64,000 nucleotides of DNA. Origin: Nicotiana tabacum (lineage: Eukaryota; Streptophyta; Magnoliopsida; Solanales; Solanaceae). The notes beneath the pieces were generated by a model. That model worked only from the letters and a program-made list of their open reading frames with translations, made no database searches and had not been told where the DNA came from. Location: positions 42,727,348 to 42,791,347 of the forward strand of contig NC_134102.1 in assembly GCF_000715075.1 (NCBI RefSeq), read 5' to 3'. Positions 10,190 through 22,351 of the stretch are shown here, one piece after another (position 1 is the first letter of the stretch; each line of letters starts with the position of its first letter). A program made the position numbers and the translations under genes.

Positions 10190-11534
10190 ATGAGAATAAT
10201 CTCGAATATCTCATCGTTACCAAGAATGTCTCTGGCCAGAAAAGGGTTATTGAGAAGTTCTCGTCTTTATCTTGTGGCCTGTATTGGACAAGAATTAGTG
10301 CAATTGAGGCACATTCTATCGTAAACCAAAAGGTTTCTAATTCTAATACTTTTGTACTTTGGCATGATCGATTGGGACATCCTGGATCAATTATGATGAG
10401 ACGAATTATAGAGAACTCAAATGGGCATCCATTAAAGAATTTAAAGATTCTTTTAAATAATGAGTTTTCTTGCACTTCTTGTTATCAAGGCAAGTTGATT
10501 ATTAGACCATCACCAACAAAGGTTGGGATTGAGTCCCCTGCATTTTTGGAACGTATACAAGGGGATATTTGTGAACCTATTCACCCACCTAGTAGGTCAT
10601 TTAGATATTTTATGGTCTTAATAGATGCATCTTCTAGATGGTCTTATGTGTGCCTATTTTTATCTCGCAACCTGGCGTTTGCAAAATTAATGGCACAAAT
10701 AATTCGATTACGGGCATAGTTTCCAAATAATTCAATTAAATCTATTCGACTTGATAATGCTACTGAGTTTTCATCCCAAGCATTTAATGATTATTGCTTA
10801 TCAATTGGGATAAAAGTGAAACATCCTGTAGCTCATGCTCACACTCAAAATGGCCTTGCAGAGTCATTGATTAAACGCCTGCAATTGATAGCAAGACCGC
10901 TACTCATGAAAATGAAATTACTCACTTCTGTTTGGGGTCATGCCATTTTACATGCAACAATACTAATTCGTCTCAGACCGATAAATTATCATAAATATTC
11001 CTCGTTGCAATTAGTTTTGGGTCATGAACCTAATATATCCCATCTAAAATTTTTTAGATGCGTTGTATATGTGCCTGTAGCACCGTCATATCGCACCAAG
11101 ATGGTTCCCCAAAGAAGGTTAGGAATATATGTTGGGTTTGAATCGCCCTCTATTATTCGCTACCTCGAAACATTAACGGGAGATTTGTTCACTGCTCGAT
11201 TTGCAGATTGTCGATTCGATGAGGCATTTTCCCCAAAATTAGGGGGAGAAATTGGTAAAATCAAACGGGAAATTTCGTGAAAAAATTCATCATTATCTCA
11301 TCTTGATCCACGTATCTCTATTTGTGAAAAAGAGGTGCAAAAGATTATCCATTTGCAGAAAATAGCAAATCAAATGCCACATGCATTTACGGATCTGAAA
11401 AGGATAACGAAATCACATATCCATGCAGAGAATATTCCAATCCGTATTGATGTCCCTGTTAGAAAATCTTCTAGTGTCATAGCTAATGAGTCAAAAACAC
11501 GCCTAAAGCGTGGTAGAGGCATTGGGTTCTAAGG
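10160..11534 (+). pseudogene. Copia integrase
   Basis: Integrase joins the cDNA to the chromosome. The GAG-pre-integrase zinc domain shows LWHDRLGHPG...CTSC (10358-10485), so the HHCC set is present. The DDE core is readable: Asp in QGDICEP (about 10565), Asp in RLDNATEF (about 10750) and Glu in QNGLAESLIKRL (about 10865). A TAG near 10717 interrupts the core and a TGA at 11278 ends the conserved part. Degenerate C-terminal sequence follows with a further frameshift near 11510. The catalytic residues survive but the reading frame does not. Confidence 0.88.
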
Positions 11535-12595
11535 ATCGAAATCCTAGAAAAAAGAAAATAAATGATCAAGATGACACTACGAAAGAGCCTTATAAAGAAA
11601 CCCATGATTTAACCAATCCTGAAATTCATGAGGATATCGATGAACCTGAGACTCAAGAAAATAAGGAACTATCAATAAACTCAATCAATATTGAGACAGA
11701 TTTGAATCGATTGAATATAACTATGGATTATGTATTTGCATATAATGTTGCATCTAGCATTATGCAAGATAATGAGGATCTTGAACCTCAATCCGTTGGA
11801 GAATGTCGACAAAGACGTGATTGACCAAAATGGCAAGAAGCAATCCAATCTGAGTTGGATTCACTTGCGAAACGTGAAATTTTTGGGTCTGTAGTCCAAA
11901 CACCTAATGGTGTTAAACCTGTTGGCTATAAATGGGTCTTTGTACGTAAAAGGAATGAGAAAAATGAAGTACAAATATATAAGGCACGCCTTGTTGCACA
12001 GGGATTTTCACAAAGGCATGGTGTCGATTATGAAGAGACGTATTCTCCTGTTATGGATGCTATAATACTCTGTTATCTCATTAGTCTTGCTGTCCATGAA
12101 AAGCTTGACATGCATTTAATGGATGTGGTTACAGCCTACCTTTACGACTCACTTGATAATGAAATATACATGAAAATTTCTTATGGATTTAAAATGCCTG
12201 ACGCACATAATTCAAAGTCCAGGAAAATATTTTCAATCAAATTGCAAAGATCTTTATATGGTCTAAAGCAATCAGGAAGAATGTGGTATAACTGCCTTAG
12301 TGAATATTTATTAAAGGAATGTTATATAAATGATGCCATTTCTCCATGTGTTTTTATAAAGAAAACAATATCGGAGTTTGTTGTACTTGCCGTATATGTT
12401 GATGACATAAACCTTATTGGAACTCCTACAGAACTCCAAAAGGCAATTGATTATTTAAAGAAGGAATTCGAGATGAAAGATCTCGGAAAGACAAAATTAT
12501 GTCTTGGTTTACAAATTGAACATTTGGCAAACGGGATTTTTGTTCATCAATCTGCCTACATAGAAAAAGGCATTGAAACGGTTTTACATGGATAG
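11510..12595 (+). pseudogene. Copia reverse transcriptase
   Basis: RVT_2-type polymerase that copies element RNA into DNA. A charged linker rich in Glu, Asp and Asn (11510-11824) is followed by a TGA and then the RT domain from about 11828. Visible motifs are GYKWVFVRKRNEKNE, YKARLVAQGFSQRHGVDYEETYSPV, LMDVVTAYL (catalytic Asp), LYGLKQSGRMWY and VYVDDINLIG (the YVDD box near 12400). The frame ends at 12595, with a frameshift near 12575-12590 into the RNase H frame. The core motifs look functional, so the breakage is mostly in reading frame. Confidence 0.92.
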
Positions 12596-13330
12596 AGCAC
12601 ATCCATTAAGTACTCCGATGGTTGTTCGATCACTTGATGTGAATAAGGACCCGTTCCGACCTCAAGAAAAGAATGAAGAGCTTTTTGGTCCTGAAGTATC
12701 ATATCTTCGTGCAATTGGTGCACTAATGTATCTTGCTAACACTACAAGGCCTGGCATAACTTTTTTAGTTAATGTCTTAGCAAGATATAGCTCTGTTCAT
12801 ACAAAGAGACATTGGAATGGAATCAAACACATATTGCGGTATCTAAAAGGGACTACCGATATGGGCTTATTTTATGACAATGATTGCAGTCCCGATCTTG
12901 TTGGTTATGCAGATGCTGAGTATTTATCTGACCCACATAAGACTCGATCTCAAACAGGTTATGTGTTTACCTGTGGAGGTACTGCAATATCTTGGCGATC
13001 GACTAAGCAATCAATCGTGGCTACTTCATCTAATCATGCTGAGATAATTGCTATTCATGAAGTAAGTCGAGAATGTGTATGGTTGAGGTCTGTAATACAC
13101 CTAATTCGAGACAAATGTGGTTTGAAGTGTGACAAACTACCCATAATTTTGTATGAAAATAATGCAGCATGCATAGCTCAATTGAAGGGAGGATTCATAA
13201 AAGGAGATAGAACAAAACACATTTCACCAAAGTTATTTCACACATGATCTTCAAAAGAATAGTGATATCAGTGTGCAACATATCCGTTCAAGTAATAATA
13301 AGGCTGATTTGTTCACCAAATCTCTACTGA
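12573..13330 (+). pseudogene. Copia RNase H
   Basis: RNase H removes the RNA strand from the RNA/DNA hybrid. After the connection (YLRAIGALMYLANTTRPGI...KRHWNGIKHILRYLKGT) the catalytic signatures are GYADAEYLSDP (Asp, about 12910), SNHAEIIAI (Glu) and YENNAACIAQ (Asp replaced by Glu where copia elements normally have DNxxA). The usual end motif DRTKHI is present near 13210, and the frame stops at 13247. The remaining tail to the LTR shows the expected text in other frames (for example near 13290-13370). Confidence 0.88.
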
Positions 13331-13582
13331 CGTCAACCTTCAAGAAACTAGTGTACAAGATTGGGATGCGAAGACTCAAGGATGTGAATTGATGCTCTCA
13401 TCAGGGGGAGTTAATACGCGGTGTACTCTTTTTTCCTTACAAGGTTTTGTCCCACTGGATTTTTTTGCTAGGTTTTTAACGAGGCAACCAAAAAACGTAT
13501 TCCTAAACATGTGTACTCTTTTTCCTTCACTAGGATTTTGTTTTTCTAATAAGGTTTTAACGAGACATATTATCTATGGACA

Positions 13583-13594
13583 TCCAAGGAGGAG
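13583..13594 (+). other. Polypurine tract of the copia element
   Basis: CCAAGGAGGAG directly precedes the 3' LTR. This purine run is the expected primer for plus-strand synthesis. Confidence 0.75.
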
Positions 13595-13872
13595 TGTTAT
13601 AAGAAATATCAAATTATGACAAATGTCTACTCTTCCTCCATGATCTTTATCTCAAATGTTTAATGAGATATTCAATGACATATTTTCTATGTTTAATGAT
13701 ATATTCAATGATATATTTTATTTACTTTTCATGCATATATAAATGCCTTGTAATAGATAAAAAAATACACACATTTAAAAAAGAAATAAGAATCTCTTCT
13801 ATCTTTTTTCATATATGTTTTATCTTATTTTTTCTTGTTCCATATTATTACTTTGAATTATATTTTATAACA
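13595..13872 (+). repeat. 3' LTR of the copia element
   Basis: It is 278 bp, begins TGTTATAAGAAATATC, ends TTTTATAACA and is followed by the target duplication ATAAG. It keeps the canonical TG that the 5' copy has lost. Confidence 0.92.
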
Positions 13873-15314
13873 ATAAGATCTTTTTATCTTCAAAAACCCT
13901 AGATCTCCTCGTTCTTAGATTAACAGTCGCAACTCCCCATTTTTTGCCTGTCTCTTATCTTTGAGAGAGAACACCCTTTTCGATTTCCACTGCCGCCGGC
14001 CATCCGCCGGATTTGACCACCGGCGGGTCTGGTCGGCCATTCGCGACCACCACTGCACCCTCCCCTTCTTCCCGCTCTTCTTCGTTCTCATTCAGACGCT
14101 GCCGCTGCTCCATCTCCATGGCCAAACGTTGGCCGAAAATTTCCAGATCTGGCCAGAAATAGAGCTGACCTCGGCGACTTGTTGATCTCCGCGTTTGGTC
14201 GTTGTTCTGGTGCTAGCGCCGTTGAAGCAACGCCTCTGAACTTGTCGTTTGGGCTGTTCTTTGTTGTTTTCTCACGCCGGAAATGCGCCAATCTGGCCAG
14301 AGCTGGCTGTTATCGGCGAACCCCTTTTTATCTCTGCTCTTCGTTCGTTATTTATGTGCTGCTATATGAAATCCAGATCTGAAAATGGTTTGTTCGCTAA
14401 TCGGATTTTGACATATCCAGCCGGAAATTTCTCCGGCAAGCTATGTATTCTTCGACTACTGTTCTGACGTGGTTGTGTTCTGTTTTTCCGGACTGATTAA
14501 TTCCTATTTTAGCACTGTTATGCTTTGATATTTTGAACATTAGGACTTAGTTCCATCTCTGTTTGGTTGTTTCTCCATCACTGTTGTTGCCTCATCATTA
14601 TCGCCACCTCGTCTTGTTCTTTGGTAATTTTCATCTAATTTGGGCGTTAATATTGTTCAGCAACCTTAATATCGTCCCGGGTGTGTTTTGGAGATTTGTT
14701 CAAGCAGTTGTTTTCCGCATGACCTTTGTGACTTCTGTTTGCAATATGTTCAACTATTCAATGCAGGTTTCATGGTTGTTGTCTTAATGTCCGGAATGTT
14801 GGCTTGAACAATGTCATTACACTAGTGGACGGAGGCCGATGAAAACAAAATAAACATCGTGTTTTTGAGGCCGTGACCCTCCGATTGACACTCTGGATTG
14901 GGCCCAAATAACGAGGTGATGATGATAAACACCGGAAAAGGAAAAAAAACGAGAACGCGAACCAACAACCTATGGAAGACGATACGATTAGCCACCGGAG
15001 TGGTTCCTATTCTAATATCTAGACGGATATTAAAAATACATATCTGAGCCTCCTATAACATTTTAAAACTATTTTTCAAAAATCTTTTCCAAAAATATTT
15101 TTTTAAACAATCTTTCAAAAATAAAAACATTTTCAAATCACTTTCAAGAGCAATTTTTCAAAAAATATTTTAAAACAAAAACCATTTCAAAAATATGTCA
15201 CTCTATTAGTTTGAGTCTAACATATTAATTTACTAATAATTTCATTTCTCTTATCTTACGAGGTACTTTATCCGAAACGCTTTGAAATGATGACGCTCAG
15301 AGACGAAGACGAAC
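13873..15314 (+). mobile_element. Tat-like LTR fragment, right part
   Basis: This is non-coding sequence that I read as the continuation of the fragment begun at 7508, split by the copia insertion. It contains GC-rich words with repeated GCCGG (13990-14050). Near 14995-15245 is a long AT-rich stretch of TTTTCAAAAA words. The short open frames (13961-14185, 14563-14787 and others) show no domain. It ends at 15315, where a chromovirus LTR begins. Confidence 0.4.
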
Positions 15315-17832
15315 TGTAACAACCCGACTACTCGTTTTGAGTTTTAGCGCGTTGTTTGATAGTTTGAGGCCTTAAGTAACTTCACTCTATGTTTTACGAT
15401 TTGTACGCATGGTCGGAATTGAATTTTGAGAAGTTCCGAGTTTATTTGGAAGGAAAATTCTCAATTCGGAAGCTTTAAGTTGAAAGAGTTGACCAATATT
15501 TGATTTTTGCACAAACGATCTCGGAATTGGGATTTGGAGATTTCAATAGGTTCGTATGATGATTTCGGACTTGGGCGTATGTTCGGGTGGAGTATCGGGT
15601 GGTCCGGGAGCATTTCAATGCTTATTATGAGAAGTTTGTATTTTCGAAGTTTAAGAATTTCTTAAGTTTGATTTGAAGTGGACTTTGATGTTATGGATGT
15701 TCGTTTGGCATTCCAAGCCTTGAAATAGGTTCGTATCATAATTTGTGACTTGTGCGTAAAGTTTGAAAGTTTGAAAGTTTGAAATGACTTGTGCGTCATT
15801 TCGGAATGTTTAAGTATGATTCGGACGTGTTCGTCGAAGTTTGAATGTTTGAAAGTTGAAACAAGGATTTTGATCATTGATTTGTAATTTTGATGTTATT
15901 TTTGACATTTCGAGCCTTTGTATAAGTTCGGGTAAGGTGTTGGGACTTGTTGGTGTGATTGGACGGGGTCCCGGGGGCATCAGGTGAGTTTCAGATCATT
16001 TCTCCATGTTTTTCTGTTGTTGTTGCTGGTTCTGGCTTTGTCCTTCGCGAACGTGTAAGGGAGATCGCATTTGCGAAAAAAGGATTTTTGAGCTGCTGGA
16101 ATTTGCTCATCGCGAACGCGACATAGGGGTCGCGAATGCGGAGAAGAGGCTGAGGTAACCTACGCGAACGTGACTTGGAGGTCGCGAACGCGAAGATGAA
16201 AGGGGAGCTGGGGGTCTGGAGGAGCTAAGCCTCCGTGAACGCGGCTAGAGGACCGCGGGAGCGAAGAAGTGGGTCGTGGAGGCATCACAAACGCGGGATG
16301 GCGACCGCGAACGTGAAAGAGGATTTTTGGCAGCTGGACTTTTGGCCTTCGCGATCGCGAGGGTGTTTCTGCAATCGCGAAGAAGCGAGTTGCTGGGCAG
16401 ACTTGTTTTATTGCTGGTTTTGGTTTATTTCTTCCACTTCTCTCATGGTTTGGGAGATTTTTGGAGCTCTTGAAAAGGGGATTTTCATCATTTATTACAA
16501 GGTAAGTAATTTTCACATATTGTAAGTTAATTTTATGGATCCTATAAGGATTTAACATAGAAATTTATGGAAATTGTGGGATTTTTGAAAATAAACCTAG
16601 AAATCGTATTTTCGATTTTGACCAGAAAATTGGACATGGAATTAAGAATAGATCATATATTTGAGTTCGTGGCATTATGAGTAAAGTTTATCTTCGAAAA
16701 GTTTCTGAATCCGGGTATGTGGGCCCAAGGATTGACTTTGTTGAATTTTCGAGCAGAGTTGAGAATTATTATAAATTAATTAATTATGAGTGTTGGAGTA
16801 TATTTTTATTAATTTTCATGTTGTTTGACTAGTTTTCGATCGTTTGGCTTGAATTGAAGAGTCAGAGAGACATTGGAGCCGGTTATGGAACTTCAGAGCG
16901 AGGTAAGTCTCCAGTCTAACCATGTGAGGGGGAAAACTACTCCATAGGTGATGTATATAATATGTGCTACTTGTTGTCGGGGGCTACATACGCACGAGGT
17001 GACGAGAGTCCGTACGTAGCTAGATTCATGTTATGTCCGAGTAGACTTAGGTTCCTGCCATGCTATAACTGCACTATTTGAACTCAATTTGCTAGTTTAA
17101 ATTGGTTGGATTAATAAGTAAGAATTTGGATAAAGATTATCTTAAATCGAGCTTCATTGTCTAGAAGTTTGGCGGACTGTTAATTATTGATGAGAATCTA
17201 TATTTTTTTATGGGCTTACTTTGAAGATGTAAATACATAATTCGCAAATCCAAAGAGTTTTCCTATTCCCGTGGATCGGGTCGAACGCCTCGACGATATT
17301 TATATATATTATGGGATCCATCTATGGATCGAGGCCGTACGACCTCGGCAGTGTATATACACGACTATATGGATCGTGCCGAATGACCTCGGCATAATTC
17401 GTGCGTAAAATCGCTAATAGTCTTAGTACCCACGAGATTATCCTCTTCATTAAACTCGAAAATTACGTAATACTTTCTTTATGACATGAGATCAGATATC
17501 TAATTGAGGGTTCGTATTTGTTGAGGTAGCATGTGGTATTGGGACATTTTAATTGATAATTGATGTTAATAATTTTTTTTATCTACTGTTCCTTATTCTA
17601 TTGCTCTTGCTATATTTCATGCCTATTTATGATTCCTGCATTTTATTTACTGGACTACTAGTAAGTGTCAATATCGGCCCTTGTCACTACTTCTCTGGGG
17701 TTAGGCAAGATACTTACTAGGTACGCGTTGATTTACGTACTCATGCTACACTTCTGCACTAAATGTGCATGATCTGAAATGTTCATTCAATGGTCATCCT
17801 GGCGCGTAGGAGCAACTATTGAGGAGACTTTA
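15315..17832 (+). mobile_element. Chromovirus LTR, plus strand, truncated on the right
   Basis: The start TGTAACAACCCGACTACTCG is a Tekay/Del-like LTR terminus, and the text runs parallel to the solo LTR at 4513 (for example TTGAAAGAGTTGACC near the start and a GGGGTTAGGCAAGATACTTAC block near the end). It breaks off at 17832 in the target CTTTA, where minus-strand LTR sequence begins (TGTCACGACCC). The missing right end may lie beyond 63920, after the chromovirus B insertion. It contains a CpG-palindrome cluster at 16040-16390. Confidence 0.75.
16040..16390 (+). repeat. Cluster of CGCGAACGCGA-type short palindromes
   Basis: Words such as TTCGCGAACGTG, CATCGCGAACGCGACA, GGTCGCGAATGCG, TACGCGAACGTGAC, GGTCGCGAACGCGAAG, TTCGCGATCGCGAGG and AATCGCGAAG recur every 20-40 bases in an LTR that is otherwise CpG-poor. 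The open frames on both strands here are by-products. Confidence 0.75.
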
Positions 17833-20007
17833 TGTCACGACCCAAAATCACATGTGCCGTGATGACGACTATCGCGATACTAGGCAAGCCGATAACTCAC
17901 GAAATACATTCATCTTTAATTCGAAACATACTGAAATAGGTTTAAGTAAATAAAATCTCATAATAACTGGATGGAAAAACCGCAACGCAATACAGAATTT
18001 CTCAAAATTTTGGTGTCACTGAGTACATAGGCATCTATACAATAATATGGTCTGACAACTGAAACACTGTCTAGGAAGGTAGAACAATATAAATAAAACT
18101 AAGAGATAAATGAGGAGAGTCAAAGTCTGCGGACGCCAAGGCAGCTACCTCGATAGTCTTCGAACTGAATAAGCTCCAACACTAGCAACCTCCGTGCCCG
18201 GAGGTACCTGGATCTGCACATAAAGAGCAGAGTATTGTATGAATACAACTAACTCAATAAGTAACAAGACTGACCTTTGGATTGAAAGCAATGACGAGCT
18301 CAAGCATTACAGTCCAAATACATAGTTTAACAGTACGGAAATGACAGGAAATATGACAATAATATCTCACAGAAACTCATAATTTGTTGGTACACAGTAC
18401 ATGAATATAGATATGCTTCGAGGTGTAACAGTTAAGCTCAGTGCAAATAAAATATGCCAAGTATGACTGATATGAGGAATATTACATCTCTATATCTACA
18501 TGCCAATGTGCATATCACATGTGATGCAACACAATGAAAACCTCACGTACTCACACTCTCAGAGTATTCAATCTGAATGTCTCAATTCTCCCTCATCACA
18601 ATCAGTCACTCAGCACTATACGGTACCTGCGCTCACTGCTAGTATGTCAGACTCTGGAGGGGAGGATCCTGCCCAAGCGCTAATAATAAGCCAATCTAGC
18701 ATGCTGCGACGTGCAACCCGATCCCATAATGATAAAGCCTATAAGACCTGCTGCGGTGCGCAGCCCGATCCATATATAAGCCATAAGGCCTGCTGCGGCG
18801 TCCAGCCCGATCCACAAATCTCACTCACAACACGACTCTCAGGCCCCGACTCAGTCATCAATCTCTCTAGTCTTCCGGGCTCACAATTATTATGCCAATT
18901 AGCCCAAACAATGATATATAACACAACAATAAATAGTAATAGATACTGAGATACATTATGTAAATGGTGGATGTGATTGAGTACAAAATTGCCATCTAAG
19001 CAGATAATTCAACGACGGAAATGACCACAATGGGTCGCAACAAGATAAGTATATACCCTAACATGATTTCTAACATCAATTTGCAACTCAATTACTCTAA
19101 CGCATAGAGATCACATGAATAGCTACAAGGTTTCATGACTACATAGTACCGCGGAATCGACTGAATCACAATTACTACGGTGCACGCCCACACGCCCGTC
19201 ACCTAGCATGTGCGTCACCTCAAGACCAACCACATAACACGGAATTCAGGGATTCATACCACCGGAACCAAGTTTAGAAGTGTTACTTACCTCAAACTGT
19301 GTAAATCTCTACTCCAAGAAGCCCTTGCCTCACGAATCGGCTTCCGAACGCCTCAAATCTAGCCACAAACAACTCGATACAATCAACACAAACTATAGGA
19401 ATCACCAATCAAAGGCCAAAAATGAAGATAGATTCATGAAATATAACCAAAATGGAGTAGATAAAGCTTACCTCAGTCCTTGTGGTGAAACAATCGGCTT
19501 AAAACCGCCTCAATCCGAGCTCCACAGCTCAAAATATGCTAATATGAACAAAACCCTAGATTTATTGCTTCTGCCTAGGCATCTTCGCATCTGCGAAACA
19601 ATAGTCTCTTCTACGGTGTCGCTTCTATGACCAAAACCTCGCTTTTGCGGAAACAACAAGGAAACTGACCACTCGCACCTGCTGAAAACTCACCCGCTTC
19701 TGCTATATCGCAGTTGCAATGCAAAACACGCATCTGCGTGCAAGTCTCGCTCCTGCGCCTCAACCCTCGCTTCTGCGATAACGCAGATGCGACCCAAAAC
19801 CTCGCATCCCTTTTATGCTCCTGTGACCACTAGTCCGCATCTGTGCCCATAATTTCGCAAATGCGGAAACAACAACACCTGCCCCTCTTCAACATGCAAC
19901 ATGAGGAAAAATTGAACCGAATCATGTCCGAAACTCACTCGAGCCCCTCGGCATCCCGTTCGAACGTACCAACTGACGAGCAAAGAAATATATCAATGGC
20001 CTTGGGG
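17545..20007. repeat. Array unit 1 (tail type A)
   Basis: This unit is continuous on its left with the unamplified plus-strand LTR, so its first 288 bp are in native context. Its tail (about 19460-20007) has CAGTCCTTGTGGTG, shared with unit 3. A three-fold ~45-bp repeat (CTGCTGCGG.G..CAGCCCGATCC) lies near 18703-18823. Confidence 0.85.
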
Positions 20008-22351
20008 CATTTTAATTGATAATTGATGTTAACAAATTTATTTTATCTACTGTTCCTTATTCTATTGATCCTGCTATATTCCATGCCTATTTAAGATTTC
20101 TGCATTTTATTTATTGGACTACTAGTAAGTGTCAATGTCGGCCCCTTGTCACTACTTCTCCGGGATTAGGCAAGATACTTATTGGGTACGCATTGATTTA
20201 CGTACTCATGCTACACTTCTGCACTAAATGTGCATGATCTGAAAGGTTCATTCGATGGTCATCCTGGCGCGTAGGAGCAACTATTGAGGAGACTTTATGT
20301 CACGACCCAAAGTCACATGTGCCGTGATGGTGCCTATCGCGATACTAGGCAAGCCGACAACTCACGAAATACATTCATCTTTAATTCGAAACATACTGAA
20401 ATAGGTTTAAGTAAATAAAATCTCATAATAACTAGATGAAAAAACCGCAACTTAATACAGAATTTCTCAAAATCTTGGTGTCACTGAGTACATGATCATC
20501 TATACAATAACATGGTGTGGCAACTGAAACACTGTCTAGGAAGGTAGAACAATATAAATTAAATTAAAAGATAAAGGAGGAGATTCAAGGTTTGCGGACG
20601 CCAAGGCAACTACTTTGATAGTCTACGAACTGAATAAGCTCCAACACTAGCAACCTCCGTGCCCGGAAGTACCTCGATCTGCACATGAAGTACAGAGTGT
20701 AGTATGAGTAGAACCAACTCAATAAGTAACAAGACTGACCTTTGGGCTGAAAGCAATGACGAGCTCAAGAATTACAGTCAAAATACAGAGTTTAAAAGTA
20801 TAGAAATGACACGAAATAGGACAATAATATCTCAGAGAAACTCATAATCTGTTGGTACACAGTACATGAATGTAGACATGCTTCCAGGTTTAACAGGTAA
20901 TCTCAGTGCAAATAAAATATGCCAAGTATGACTGATATGAATAATATTACATCTCTATATCTACATGCCAACGTGCATATCACATGTGATGCAACACAAT
21001 GAAACCTCACGTACTCACACTCTCAGAGTACTCAATTTGACTGTCTCAATTCTCGCTCATCATAATCAGTCACTCAGCGCTATACGGTACTTGCGCTCAC
21101 TGCTGGTATGTCAGACTCCGGAGGGGAGGATCCTGTCCAAGCGCTAATAATAAGCCAATCAGGCATGCTGCGACGTGCAACCCGATCCCATAATGATAAA
21201 GCCTAAAAGGCCTGCTGCGGTGTGCATCCCGATCAACATATAAGCCATAAGGCCTGCTGCGGCGTCCAGCCCGATCCACAAATCTCACTTACAACACGAC
21301 TCTTAGGCCCCAACTTAGTCATCAATCTCTCCAGTCTCTCGGGCTCACAATTATCATGCCAATTAGCCCAAACAATGATATATAACACAACAATAAATAG
21401 TAATAGAGACTGAGATATAATATGTAAATGATGGATGTGATTGAGTACAAAATTGCCATCTAAGCAGATAATTCAACGACGGAAATGACCACAATAGGTC
21501 GCAACAGGATAAGTTTATACCCTAACAATTACTACGGTGCACGCCCACACGTCCGCTACCTAGCATGTGCGTCACCTCAAGACTAACTACATAACACGGA
21601 ATTCAGGGATACATACCATAAGAACCAAGTTTAGAAGTGTTATTTACCTCAAACCGTGCAAATCTCTACTCCAATAAGCCCTTGCCTCACGAATCGGCTT
21701 ACGAACCCCTCGAATCTAGCCACAAATAACTCGATACAATCAACACAAACTATAGGAATCGTCAATCAAAGGCCAAATATGAAGATAGATTCATGAAATA
21801 TAACCAAACCGAGTAGAGAAAACTTACCTCATTCCATGTGGTGAAACAATTGCCTCAATCCGAGATCCACAGTTCAAAATATGATAAAATGAACAAAACC
21901 CTAGATTTATAGCTTTTGCCTAGGCATCTTCGTTACTGCGAAATAATAGTCGCTTCTACGACGTCGCTTCTGTGACCAAAACCTCGATTTTACGGAAACA
22001 ACAAGTCTATTGACCACTCGCACCTGCAGAAAACTCACCCACTTCTCTACATCATAGTTGCAATGCAAAACGCGCATCTGCGTGCAAGTCTCGCTCCTGC
22101 ACCTCAGCCATCGCTTATGCGATAACGCAGATGCGACCCAAAACCTCGCATCCCTTTTACGCTCCTCTGACCACTAGTTCGCATCTGTGCCCATAATTTT
22201 GCAAATGCGGAAACAACAACACCTGCCCCTCTTCAACATGCAACATGAGGAAAAATTGAACCGAATCATGTACGAAACTCACTCGAGCCCCTTGACATCC
22301 CGTTCGAACATACCAACTGACGAGCAAATAAAGATATTAATGGCCTTGGGG
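20008..22351. repeat. Array unit 2 (tail type B, 120-bp deletion)
   Basis: The tail has CATTCCATGTGGTG, shared with units 4 and 5. The unit is 2344 bp because about 120 bp are missing at 21526, where CCCTAACA is joined to ATTACTACGG. The same trinucleotide ACA precedes the joint and ends the missing segment in other units. Confidence 0.85.

Larger units (their letters stand above)
8140..13872 (+). mobile_element. Ty1/copia retrotransposon, complete but decayed
   Basis: The element is 5,733 bp with two LTRs of exactly 278 bp. The target duplication is ATAAG at 8135-8139 and again at 13873-13877. The gene order is gag, protease, integrase, reverse transcriptase, RNase H, and integrase before RT is diagnostic of Ty1/copia. 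By hand count the LTRs differ at about 28 of 278 positions (~10%), mostly transitions, so the insertion is several million years old at usual plant rates. The coding region has several frameshifts and stops. The short LTR and gag type suggest an Ale/Retrofit-like lineage, which I do not claim firmly. Confidence 0.93.

Noticed and set aside
13961..14787. Open frames around 14.0-14.8 kb with 5'UTR-like CT-rich sequence, considered as a host gene
   Set aside because: No domain, no continuing exon, and the position fits an LTR fragment split by the copia insertion.
16160..16558. 132-codon minus-strand frame and overlapping plus-strand frames
   Set aside because: They arise from the CpG-palindrome cluster, which lacks stop codons by composition. 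The sequence is LTR.
18500..18949. 149-codon open frame in array unit 1, repeated at 28226-28675 and in shorter forms in the other units
   Set aside because: It lies in LTR sequence, is broken in most units, is rich in repeats of CCGVQPDP from a 45-bp DNA repeat, and an opposite-strand frame covers part of it. Repetition reflects the array and not conservation of a protein.
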